A program made the position numbers and the translations under genes. A stretch of DNA of 64,000 nucleotides, from NCBI RefSeq assembly GCF_011386835.1, contig NC_088797.1:94126264-94190263 (forward strand), in the 5' to 3' direction. This document shows, in pieces, positions 33,067-44,300 of the stretch. The DNA comes from Chrysemys picta bellii (Eukaryota > Chordata > Testudines > Emydidae). Below the pieces are notes generated by a model. That model did not search any database, was not told the DNA's origin, and saw nothing but the letters and a program-made list of their open reading frames with translations. Position 1 is the first letter of the stretch. Every line of letters starts with the position of its first letter.

Positions 33067-34897
33067 AAATGAGAAAACCTAATAAGTTTATATTTTTGTA
33101 AGCCCTGTGGCCTGAAGCTATAGAAGGATAGGGAAGCTCTCTGCTGGTGAGGGGGAAGAATAGCCACAGAGCTGCTTCATCTGCATAAGCTATTTACCCA
33201 GAAATTCAGATGGACAGAAATTCCAGAAGGGAAGGAGCTCTCTGCCTTCCCTCCTCCACGATATGTCAGTGAACAGGAAGACGTATAGCTACTGCAAGAG
33301 CATCATCTGCATGGGCTTTCTACGCAGAATTCCTCCAGTGATACTTTGGAAGCCACCGTAATGGTACACAAACTCTGAATTGGTTGGTAGTGGAACTGAG
33401 AGAAAAGTATGGGGGGGAAAGAATTCCTACCTTATGGCAAGGTTTCTGCTCATGAGTCCCATAAATTACTGGTTCACATACACTGAGGATCCTTCACTGT
33501 TGAGAGGACTTTGTGATAAGAGAAGACAGACTGAGGACTTCACGACAAGAGATGATACAGAGGCAGCTCCTGGATGGGGTGCAATGCAGACAAGACACTT
33601 TGCTGATGCCATGGAGGATATCAGCAGACCCAAGCGAATGCTGGTGAGGCCTCTCCAACCCAAACATACAAGCTGAAATCACTGTAGTTGGATTAGGTGG
33701 AGGAGCCTCAAGACAGCACCAGATAGTGCTTCTCAAAGGGCCTGGACAGCCTGCTAGAGAGCACTTCAGGACTCTGTGACTGCGCTGCCCACTGACGCCA
33801 AACTGTGAGTGGAGTTTAGCTGATGGCAAAGGGAGCAGTGATGTGGTAAAGGGACATTTGCCTATTGTATGTTTACGAGTGGGGTAGCAGGGAACCAATT
33901 AATGGAGTACTGCCAAAGTTTATCACTCATTTAGCTAAATTGTTGCTACATTCTCCTTAGCTGATTTTGTGTTCCCCTTTCCCCCTAATAAAGTTATCCT
34001 TGTTTCATACACAGACTCAGTGCTTGCAAATGGAAAAGTATTGCCTATGAAGGTTACCTAGGGGGAAGGCATTTAATGATTCCAGAAATTCTGGGATTGA
34101 GCTCCAGCTGGAGGTATTTTAGTTTTAAGAGGGTAATTATTTGAACCTGACCTTTTTTGCTCCTGACAACACCAGGCAGAAAGATTACATATATAATATT
34201 TTGTAGAGAACCCTGTACTTCCCTTAGCTGTGAAAGTTTAGATAGCAGGACAAACATTCCACTACAAACTTAAGTAATTTTGAACTGTCCTCAATTTTTT
34301 TATAACACAGGAACAAATTTTGTCCCTATAGCATTAAATTTACATATTTGCTTATTTATTTGGAAGGATTTATTTCAAAGATGTGCTTGCAAAGTATATG
34401 GGTTAAACATGTCATTTAAAATAATAGATGCACATGAAGATATGGCAGGGACTAAAACCCTGATTCAGCTAGGTTTTGAATCACATATCTAACCTTAAGC
34501 ATGTGCTTAGTTACCTTACTAAACTGGGGTCTAAGTAGATAAGAGAGAGAAAGAATATAGACATGGAGCCATGCCTTACTATCTACCATGAGGAGATAAA
34601 GTCAGTTTTCTGGGATTTATGCAATTTCTTACTTATTTTGTTAAATAAACTAATAGAATAATATAAGAAGTGAATAAGGCATTTAATTCACTCCCTGCAA
34701 TGAGTGGGATTGTACCTATCAAGTAGTCATATATGCTTTGTTCAACATGTCTTTTAAATATTTGAAGCAATAGAGCTCTACAAATTGCTCACGGTGGCAT
34801 CTCCCTAGGAAATTATTCTTTATTCAAACCATTTTTACCAATTCAGTGTCTGAATTCTCCCTTCTAGGATGTCATGTGTTGTCTTCTAGGTATCACA
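33067..34897. other. non-coding interval, possible retroelement 3' end
   Basis: No gene proven. An AATAAA (33986-33991) followed by CAGACTCAGTGCTTGCAAAT resembles the polyadenylation region of a turtle LTR element, but I cannot define its borders. A palindrome-family copy lies at 34457-34530. The 98-residue ORF at 33380-33676 has no recognisable domain. Confidence 0.35.
34457..34530. repeat. palindromic repeat copy
   Basis: CCCTGATTCAGCTAGGTTTT, then ACCTTAAGCATGTGCTTAGT and AACTGGGGTC. It is a decayed member of the dispersed hairpin family also seen at 48017-48172. Confidence 0.4.
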
Positions 34898-35085
34898 CCT
34901 GGTATCATAGAATCATAAAATATCAGGGTTGGAAGGGACCTCAGGAGGTCATCTAGTCCAACCCCCTGCTCAAAGCAGGACCAATTCCCAGCTAAATCAT
35001 CCCAGCCAGGGCTTTGTCAAGCCTGACCTTAAAAACCCATTCCAGTGCTTCACCACCCTCCTAGTGAAAAAGGTTTTCCTGAGTA
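34898..35085 (-). mobile_element. CR1 3'-end fragment
   Basis: Plus-strand TATCATAGAATCATAAAATA, then GGAAGGGACCTCAGGAGGTC and ACCCCCTGCTCAAAGCAGGA. It is the reverse complement of the CR1 3' end, with the terminal ATTCTATGA-type repeat. A deletion of about 35 bases removes the usual stretch after CTTAAAAAC. Confidence 0.85.
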
Positions 35086-38000
35086 ATTTCTCCCCAATGC
35101 TTTGTTTTGACACTTTTCAGACAGGGTATGGGCTTTTCTCATGCCACTTTCCATTCTGGACTCAAAACAGCCCAAAAGGGTTTGATAGAAAACTACTAAA
35201 CAGAATATTGGCTACAAGGCCAGCCATTTACCTTTACATACCAGATGTTTTTTAAATTCAGATGTGTTTGTATACAGTGTTTGAGTTTGGCTGTTAACAT
35301 AGAAAGGAGCCAACCATCATGTCTAACTGTGAACTTCCCCAAAGTTTGGGGCTGCAGGGTTTTGGTTCAGACACAAGTCTAATTACAACATGTTGTATGT
35401 CCCATTGCATACTAGTGTGTTTCTGGTTGTCCCTGCATTTTAGAAGTACTTTAAGTGCTGTCTGTGAGTTACTTTAATAAGGTAACTGTTTATTAGCGCT
35501 ATAAGTACTTGGCCAACATGTGCATGTAGGTTGTGGCTTTGTCAGTTCTGACATGTGATAGGAACTATTTTCTTTTCTTTTTCTCAAAATGACTGTGTAT
35601 TTTATGCATAAAGATGATGAATGTTTTCAGCAACCTGTGCACTTGAGATGATCAATTCGTGGGACAAAGGGACTTAATGAAGCACTTTCAAAGAGCTGTT
35701 CTTATGGTGTGAAAATGAGCTCCATGATTTTCCTTGAGCAATGTATACAAATATATTTATGCAAAATATATTTATCAAAATACTGTAAACAAAGGGAGAA
35801 ATTCACAACTGGCTTCTGTGGAATTATACAGCAGGGATACATTTGCAGTCTTCTGGTGTATGGCTTCTGATGATACCCAATGTCTAATTCATTGTTTGTA
35901 AGTGATGTAGCCACTCTATCATGGCAGCATCATCCCGAGATGCCAAATACATCCACATACTTTAAGATGATAGAGAGGGAAGTCCATAATAAGATGGCAC
36001 TGTTTGTCCTTGAGCTTCACAGGGGCGGGACAGGGATCTCAAGAATTCCCAACAGTAAAGATGTAAGTTATACCCCCATGACCACAATGAATGAAGAAGG
36101 ATCTTTCCGTTCATATGGGTGTTCTGAGGGGCATGTGACAACTGATCCTAAGAGACTAAGGGATGCAAATCTGAGTTGTCTATCTTCCAAGTAATGCATC
36201 ATCAATCCAAAATATAGTCCTGTCATCCTGTGCCACGTGTTGCATTGTTCCTTAGATAGGTTGTGTGTGATGTGCTGGCTGAGACACAACTATTTCAGAA
36301 AAGGGGCATCTTATTTACCCAGCATTTTTGATGTGGCTTTGAGATGAAATTGTGAAGTAAGCTGTTTTGATAGTTGCCTGCTTGCAATAATGAAGCCAGG
36401 GCCCTGCATTCATGCCTAACCGCTGGAGGAGCTATGGCAGCCAGGGCTGGAAAGTTGGTGGCTGGAGTTGTTTAGATTGCACCAGTGATGATATGAAGGG
36501 TAGAGTCTATCTGCCCTTGAACTGATCACTTGCAGTGATGCAGACTGAATACTGCTCATGTTTTCATGACTCCATGTACTAGACTAAAGTGACTGATCTA
36601 TGGTGTCCAAATCTAGCAAGAAAGACCTACTATTATTCTTGTATTTAAAATAGTGCATATTGGTAAATTACTCAGGTATTTTACCCTTAGAACTTTGTCC
36701 TAAGCGAGGAAAATTTGACCTCTTAATTTGACATAATTGTTTCATGGCATAATCTTGATGTCTTTTACACCAGGCAATAGTGAATTACTGTTTGAATACT
36801 GGGTCTTGTGACCTTACATGTTAGGTATTGCTAGGGTAAAACTGTGCTCCAACTGAAAGCAATCTTTTTACAGATGATTACCATTGATTTTTCCACCACA
36901 CAGTCATCAAGGCAATATATCACACCAGCCATATGAACTTTTTGGGAAAACTTTCTACCATGCAGATGGAGGTAGAAAGAATATGCTTCTGTAACTCTTA
37001 CTGTTAAACACTACATCCATCTGCATTTACTAGATTCTTCAAGAGTCTCATGATTTTGGACCTAGGCTCTTTTGAAGTCAATGGCAAAACTCCAATTGAC
37101 TTCAATAGAACCAAGATTTCATCTCATGGATTTTAAGTCGCCAGGCTACGTTTCCTCTGGGATTCCCAAGTAGGGTATATAGGTCAGTTTTCTCATTATT
37201 GTTGGATCAGTTCTAGTCTATTGATAACAGAATTCTTTCCGATGTATAGTGAGAAGTCTTTAAAATTTTTTGATAAACTTAGGGCAATGTAAATCTGTGA
37301 AATAATACATTACCGTTGCTGAAATCACCAGCTAAGGATTTTTACAGGGATTCCCCCATTCAGGGTTAATAGGTTAAAAAACTGAGCTACTCATTTTCTA
37401 ACCTATTTGAAAAGTTCATAAATTATGGAGGGTCTTTTCCCACCCAAGAATCAATGCTCCAAGATTGTTTTTCTAAAAATGAATAATTCAGTCTATGCAC
37501 TCTAATTGTCCAGCATTAATGAGTAATCCTACCATAACAAAATCTGTATCCCACCCATAATGGAAGAAAAACAAATTAGATGAGGAAAAACAACATCTAA
37601 CAATAAGATGATAGAAAACTATTGCTGCCCAGGGCAATAAAAAAACATACTTTTTTCCCCTATAGATATTATTCTTCCAGGGTATCATAATTAATTTATC
37701 TGTTGTGTGACTCTTGCAATAGGCCACATCTTCAGTTGTGTTTCCTGTCCATGTTTTCAGGTTTGTCTTCAGTTGACTACTTCTGTGTTATTGGTAGAAG
37801 TTGGCATCACACCTAGTGTGATGTTTTGACTCAGACCTGGCCTTTGGAGGCAGGTGCTTCTGTAAGTTACTATGGTTTTCTTTTTGCTTTAGTACTCAAG
37901 CCCTGAAACATGTGATATGGCCCAGAATGAGAATTGTATAAATGATCTACGCAGGTATCTAGTTCCAACTCATTCCTATAACTAATGGAAAGAGAAAATG

Positions 38001-39430
38001 ACTTCCCCTACCCCCGCCTACTCCTCCTAATCACAACATTTCACAATATTTGCAATTTTTTTCTATGCCAGTCCACTACCCCGGCATAACACATTTCTTG
38101 AGCATTTAACAAATAGCTAATTTCACATTCAAATGTCGACTTCTAAATCTGAACATGCTTGAATACAATTGATTTGTCTGAACAAAATCTTGAATAGCCT
38201 TTGAATTCCAAAATTGAAAAAATATCAAGATTGTTGCTTGAAAATGAAGTAAATGGACCTACCTAAATTTAGTGAGGAACAACATGCACTAATACAGTGT
38301 CTCCATGCTGACTACATGATAAACGTAGCGGTGGAAAGACATTTCATTATAGTTCTAGATTCCTTTGGATTAAATGCTTTGCACGTTCCTCTTTTGGGTT
38401 TGAAATCTAGATTTGATTTTGGTGGCTTGGACCGACTTTAAATATGAGTAATTAACTTGGCTTGGTTTAATAAAAAACGCATTTAATCCCCATTCTTGAA
38501 TTTTGAATCTAATTTGCATATCTGGAGTTTTTTTGGCAACACTTTTTAAGCTATGGGAAAAGACTGTATTTGAAAGTTGCCTGTTTGAGCAAGTTCTAGA
38601 GAGTCTGCCTTTTGTTGGATCCCGAACTCCATTCTTGGACGTAGCCCGAGCTGTATGGGACCTGTAACAAGGCAGGAAACCAGTTTTGTGGAATAAAACA
38701 AGAAAGACACTTTCCTCATTCCAGTTACACAAAGAGGAAGATATGTGGGGAGTAAATAGAGGCAGAATAAGGACCGTGATATATTTTTTCCTTTAAAATG
38801 TACTGTATTACTTATTCTTATGCTTACTTATTTCTTTCTCTGCTCAAAGTATGTTAAAATCGATCAATAATAATAATAAATGCTATTCAAATGTATGATT
38901 CTTCCATATGCTGAAAGCCAGAGTTCTGCTGAAATATGGATTAGCCTACAGCCCATGGGTTGGGTGGTAAACCTACTCCACTGCTATATCAATCATCAAT
39001 AATATTGGAATGTTTTCCTTTAATCTTGTTTAATTTAATCCTATGGTTGTAAAATGGATAAACCTTCCTTAAGTAGAATAATTATTTGAAATTTATACAG
39101 AGCAAGAGTAGGAATAGACATAATTCATGTTTGAAAGAGGCACAGATATCGATTCCTCATTCATTTCACTCTATCATCTAATGGATCACATATGCAACTT
39201 CAATATGTATTATTTCAGTTTCATGTGGTCTCATGTGACTTGTTTCCTTGAAGGCTGGCTGCCAGTTTGTCCTATTAATTCAGTATATCATACTTATTAC
39301 CCAGTATTAGCAATTGCAAGTGTTTAAAAATCATTAGTCAAGCCAAAAAATTGAGATTGGCTTTAAATTAATGAGATTTTTTTAAAAAAAGTTGAGTATT
39401 TATTTGCCTTTTGGCTTTTTGGGTCTTGCA
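35086..39430. other. non-coding interval
   Basis: No gene recognised over 4.3 kb. Contains one palindromic repeat (37066-37122) and a short (AAT)n run near 38865-38880. ORFs of 60-120 codons are isolated and featureless. Confidence 0.5.
37066..37122. repeat. palindromic repeat copy
   Basis: GGCTCTTTTGAAGTCAATGG pairs with CAATTGACTTCAATAGAACC. Same family as 16481-16613 and 57202-57253. Confidence 0.65.
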
Positions 39431-39554
39431 GGCAGGATGGATTAAAAAAAACAATGATTTTTTTAAAATACCAAGATCATATTTTTTATTTAAATTGTAT
39501 TTTTGATTTAATACAAATACAGCTTTATTTTTTTTTAAAATAAACATTTAAACG
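39431..39554. repeat. AT-rich repeat, left part, interrupted by LINE
   Basis: A poly-T/A-rich stretch with ATTTAAA motifs (TTTTATTTAAATTGTATTTT) directly before the LINE. Similar ATTTAAATCA-type text lies on the far side at 44200-44300, ending AACCCTG. The LINE may therefore sit inside an older AT-rich DNA transposon, but the inverted ends match poorly. Confidence 0.3.
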
Positions 39555-41982
39555 GAGCTAGCGAACAGGAGCAGCTAACAGGGGAGTTTGGCGAGGGACT
39601 TCTCCAGGTGAAGGAGGAGCGATTGCGGGACCGTTGGGGTAAGTTTGTTGTCTGTAGTGTTTGTGTTTGTGGTGTGCTTGCTGCTTGACTGAAATATACC
39701 GTGTGGTCTGTTTGTTTAGGGGACCGTGTGCCGACTGTGTGTGTGCTGAGCCTAGCGGCCTGCTAGGCAAGGCTGAGAGCTAGGAGCTTCTTGACGAGGC
39801 ATCCAATCAACCCTTAACCAGAGAGTGGGGCTACTCAGGCAGAGCAGGGCTTTAAAAAGCTGCTCCTAAGTGACCAGAATGGCTAACAGGGGAATTTGGC
39901 GAGGGAGTTTACAGGGGGAGTGTGAGCAGGGGCTAGATACACCTAATATTCTTTGCACTTAAAGGTCAAAACACTGCTTGATTAAAAACAAAGCACCATC
40001 AAGGGAACAAGCTTTGGGAGTAAAAAGAGAATGCAGGCAGAAGTCCAGCAACAGAGTGGGAGCTAACCAGTTTACTGCACCCAATGCAGCATGTCACCTC
40101 AGGACAGGATGCTGAGATAAAGTTTCTTGACACCTTAAATGACTGCTTCTTGGAGCAGCTAGTCCTGGAACCCACAAGAGGAGAGGCAATTCTTGATTTA
40201 CTCCTAAGTGGAGCACAGGATCAGGTCCAAGAGGTGAATATAGCTGGACCGCTTGGTAATAGTGACCATAATATAATTAAATTTAACATCCCAGTGGCGG
40301 GGAAAACTCCACAGTGGCCCAACACTGTAGCATTTAATTTCAGAAAGGGGGACTACACAAAAATGAGGAGGTTAGTGAAACAGAAATTAGAAGGTACAGC
40401 GCAAAAAGTAAAATCCCTGCAAGCTGCGTGGAAATGTTTTAAAGACACCATAATACAGGCTCAACTTAAATGTATATCCCAATTTAAAAAACATAGTAAG
40501 AGAACCAAAAAAGAGCCATCATGGTTAAACAACAATGTAAAAGAAGCAGTGAGAGGCAAAAAGGCATCCTTTAAAAAGTGGAAGATAAACTCTGGCAAAT
40601 GAAGTGTAAAAATATAATTAGAAAGACCAAAAAAGAATTTGAAGAAGAGCTAGCCAAAGACTCCAAAAGTAACAGCATTCTTTTTTAAATACATCAGAAG
40701 CAGAAAGCCTGTTAAGCAACCAGTGGGGGCCACTGGACGATTGAGATGCTAAAGGAGCACTCAAAGATGATAAGGTCCTTGCGGAGAAACTAAATGCTTT
40801 CTTCACTGTTGAGGATGTGAAAGAGTTTCCCCAACCTGAGCCATTTTTTTTGGGTGACAGATCTGAGGAACTGTTCCAAATTGAGGTGGCATTAGAGAAG
40901 GTTTTGGAACAAATTGATAAACTAAATACTCAAATGTGAAATTGCAGGACTACTAACTGTCATCTGTAACCTATCATTTAAATCAGCTTCTGTACCAAAT
41001 GACTGGAGGATAGCTAATTTTTAAAAAGGGCTCCAGAGGTGACCCTGGCAACTACAAGCCTGTAAGCCTCACTTCAGTACCGGGCAAATTGGTAGAAACG
41101 ATCATAAAGAACAAAATTGTCAGACACATAGATGAACATAATTTGTTGGGAAATAGTCAACATGGTTTTTGTAAAGGGAAATCATGCCTCACCAATCTAC
41201 TAGAATTCTCTGAGGGGGTGAACAAGCATGTGGACAAAGGAGATCCAGAGGATATAGTGTATTTAGATTTTCAGAAAGCCTTTGACAAGGTCCCTCACCA
41301 AAGGCTATTAAGCAAAATAAGCAGTCATGGGATAAGAGGGAAGGTTCTCTCATGGATTGGTAACTGGTTAAAAGATAGGAAACAAAGGGTGGGAATAAAT
41401 GGTCAGTTTTCAGAATGGAGAGAAGTAAATAGTGTGGTCCCCAGGGATCTGTACTGGGACCAGTCCTATTTAACATATTCATAAACGATCTGGAAAACGG
41501 GTAAATAGTGAGATGGCAAAATTTGCAGATGATACAAAACTACTCAGGATAGTTAAGTCCCAGGCAGATTGTGAAGAGCTACAAAAGGATCTCACAAAAC
41601 TGGGTGACTGGGCAACAAAATGGCAGATGAAATATAATGTTGATAAATGCAAAGTAATGCACCTTGGAAAACATAATCCTAACTGTACATATACAATGAT
41701 GTATAAATTAGAGGTTACCACTCAAGAAAGAGATCTTGGAGTCATTGAGGATAGTTCTCTGAAATCATCCATTCAATGTGCAGCAGCAGTCAAAAAAACG
41801 AACAGAATTTTGGGAATCATCAAGAAAGGGATAGATAATAAGACAGAAAATATCATATTGCCTCTATATAAATCCATGGTACGCACACACCTTGAATACT
41901 GCATGCAGATGTGGTCGCTACATCTCAAAAAAGATATATTGGAATTCGAAAAGGTTCAGAAAAGGGCAACAAAAATGATTAG

Positions 41983-42753
41983 CAAAAAGAATGAGGAGTA
42001 CTTGTGGCACCAGTCTGCAAATTAATTTCAATTCTGCAGTTTCTCGTTAGAGCCTGTTTATTAAGTTTTTTTGTTGGAGTATTGTGACTTTGAGGTCTGT
42101 AATCGAGTGACCAGGGAGGTTGAAGTGTTCTCTGACTCGTTTTTGAATGTTATAATTCTTGACATCTGATTTGTGTCCATTTACTCTTTTGCGTAGAGAC
42201 TGTCCGTTTTGGCCAATGTACATGGCAGAGGGGCATTGCTGGCACATGATGGCATCTCGCTGGTCTCTCAATTACAGATCTCAAAGTCGCAATACTCCAA
42301 CAAAAAAACTCCCATGGCAGGTGACTCTGAGGTGGGGGCGGGGCTTATCCTTGCTGGACCTTCTGAGCAGAAAACTGGACACCATTAAATTAGGCTTGAA
42401 TAAAGACTGGGAGTGGATTTCCCCATGCAAATTTTTTCCCCCTACAGTTACTCACACCTTCTTGTCAACTGTTGGAAATGGGCCATCCTGATTATCACTA
42501 CAAAAGTTTTTTTTAATCCTGCTGATAATAGCCCACCTTAACTGATTACTCTCGTTATAGTTAGTATGGCAACACCCATTTTTCATGTCCTCTGTGTATA
42601 TATATCTTCCTACTGTATTTTCCACTGCATGCATCTGATGAAGTGGGTTTTAGCCCACGAAAGCTTATGCTCAAATAAATTTGTTAGTCTCTAAGGTTTC
42701 ACAAGTACTCCTCGTTCTTTTTGCTGATACAGACCAACACGACTACCACTCTG
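41983..42753. mobile_element. Penelope-like element, internally inverted, 12-bp target duplication
   Basis: Inserted in LINE RT coding between copies of AAAAATGATTAG (41971-41982 and 42754-42765). It starts with the complement of its own 3' end (CAAAAAGAATGAGGAGTACT), then a minus-strand endonuclease piece (42012-42271). It then switches to plus orientation with the same endonuclease text (TTACAGATCTCAAAGTCGCA) and runs through the Penelope 3' region (AAAGCTTATGCTCAAATAAA), ending ACCACTCTG. Such inverted or tandem partial copies are typical of Penelope-like elements. Confidence 0.88.
42047..42271 (-). pseudogene. GIY-YIG endonuclease fragment of a Penelope-like element
   Basis: C-terminal endonuclease of the Penelope polyprotein, which nicks target DNA. 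The 74-residue frame reads CQQCPSAMYIGQNGQSLRKR, then VNGHKSDVKNYNIQKRVREH and LPGHSITDLKVTILQQKNL. The YIG motif, the Arg of SLRKR and the Cys pair (CQQCP) fit the family's zinc-linked GIY-YIG domain; the GIY half is upstream and missing. It is joined to inverted sequence, so it cannot be expressed as part of a full element. Confidence 0.8.
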
Positions 42754-43316
42754 AAAAATGATTAGAGGTATAGAATGGCTTCTGCATGAGGAGAGATTAA
42801 TAAGACTAGGACTTTTCAGCTTGGAAAAGAGGCAGCTAAGGGGTGATATGATAGAGGTCTATAAAATCATGAGTGGTATAGGGAAAGTAAATAAGGAAGT
42901 GTTATTTACTCCTTCTCATAATACAAGAACAAGGGGTCACCAAATGAAATTAATAGGTAGCAGGTTTAAAACAAGCACAAGAAAGTATTTTTTCATGCAA
43001 CGCAATGTCAACTTCTGGAACTCCTTGCCAGAGGGTATTGTGAAGGCCAATACTATAATGGGGTTTAAAAGGGAGCTAGATAGATCCATGGAAGATAGGT
43101 CCATCAATGGCTATTAGCCAGGATGGGCAGGAATGGTGTTCCTAGCCTCTGTTTGCCAGAAGCTGGGATTGGGTGACAAGGCATGGATCACTTGATGATA
43201 ACCTGTCTGTTCATTCCCTTTGGGGGACCTGCCATTGGCCACTGTCAGAGGACAGGATACTGGGCTTGATGGACCTTTCGTGTGACCCAGTATGGCCATT
43301 CTTATGTTCTTATGTA

Positions 43317-44300
43317 AATTTGAAATTGACAACCTATGTTAAGGCTTAAAGTTTTATAATCCTATTAAAATAATTTAAATTAATTTAAAAATATTAAGCA
43401 GTACATTTGCTTCCAAGTTTTAAAGAAAGCCTCACCACTGAAGTGTGGAAGTCACTGGTTAAGCACATAGAACCAGAGCGTGTTGACAGTGGTAGCCTTT
43501 TCTGTTAGTGCAGAGAAAATATTTTCTTCATTTTAATTTATTCACCTCATTCAGTTCATGACTAGTTCTTTCAAAGTTAAGAAAACAATTGGGATTTGAA
43601 AAAGCAAGAAATCTTGTTTTCCTCTTCCAATCTATGAATAAAAACTAGGTGCGAGAGGATGAGATCTACTGATTTTAAAATCTTGAAGGCCATAGTGACC
43701 AGGAACAATTACTTGAATTCAGCTATAGATAACACTTCCTATGTTTAATAAATCACTTAGTTTTAAAAATAAAACACATTTTGATAAACTTTTGATATAT
43801 TTTTATTATATATCCAACACATTTAAATTAGTTTTATTTAACTAATTATTTTTTTGAAATGCTGTTTTTTGCATCTAAAATTGAATTTTAATTTCCATCC
43901 AAATGGAGCTTGACACAAATCATACATATAAAATTAATCACTATCTAGTAAATAAGAAATTCATCATTCACTATATTCTAACATAAATAAAAATGTAAAA
44001 TTTAAGAATCTGAATAAATGTAAGTTAAGCGATATAATTACCTAAATAAATGTGTATAGGTATAGTTTAGCTTCCTGATTAGCAGAAAGAAGCACTGAAT
44101 CATTGTATATCTAGTTGTAAATCAACATGTTTTGATTGTAACCACCTAATGAGAATCAACCTTTCTTTAGGAAAATAACTCAAGTACAAATGCAATCAAA
44201 ATTAAAAATGATGATTTAAATCAAGATTTCCTGCTTGCTGATTTAAATCATGATTAAAATCAGTAATTTAAATCACTTAAATTTAGATCAGTCAACCCTG
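43317..44300. repeat. AT-rich region, possible right part of an older repeat
   Basis: Very AT-rich, with repeated ATTTAAATCA/TGATTTAAAT motifs near 44208-44290 and the end CAGTCAACCCTG at about 44289-44300. It may be the other half of the repeat at 39431-39554, separated by the LINE. No coding. Confidence 0.3.

Larger units (their letters stand above)
40084..43117 (+). pseudogene. LINE ORF2 remnant (endonuclease end, RT, C-terminus)
   Basis: Would encode the LINE polymerase. The open piece at 40084-40602 has FLDTLNDCFLEQLVLEPTRG and GPLGNSDHNIIKFNIPV (SDH box). After indels around 40600-41090, RT reads from 41089-41484 with GKSCLTNLLEFSEGVNK and IVYLDFQKAFDKVPHQRLL. Then 41513-42025 has an intact KFADDTKLLRIV catalytic box and NVDKCKVMHLGKHN, running to FEKVQKRATKMI at the Penelope junction. 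Beyond it, 42758-43117 restores the C-terminal domain ([37 protein letters not shown]) up to the stop. A one-base loss near 41438-41510 breaks the GVPQGSVLGP-type motif. Confidence 0.88.
39555..43316 (+). mobile_element. CR1/L2-like LINE with internal deletion, split by a Penelope-like element
   Basis: Same family as 9946-13597. The 5' UTR begins near 39555 (GCGAACAGGAGCAGCTAACA) and runs to 40090. From there the sequence jumps straight into the C-terminal part of the endonuclease, skipping ORF1 and the endonuclease N-terminus. The RT part is interrupted at 41983-42753 and resumes at 42766. The 3' end is complete, finishing TATGGCCATTCTTATGTTCTTATG-like with the TTCTTATG tandem (43300-43316). 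It is better preserved than the other copy. Confidence 0.92.

Noticed and set aside
33380..33676. 98-residue ORF as a candidate gene
   Set aside because: No recognisable domain. It overlaps minus-strand ORFs of equal length in a region with possible LTR-like text, so coding cannot be argued.
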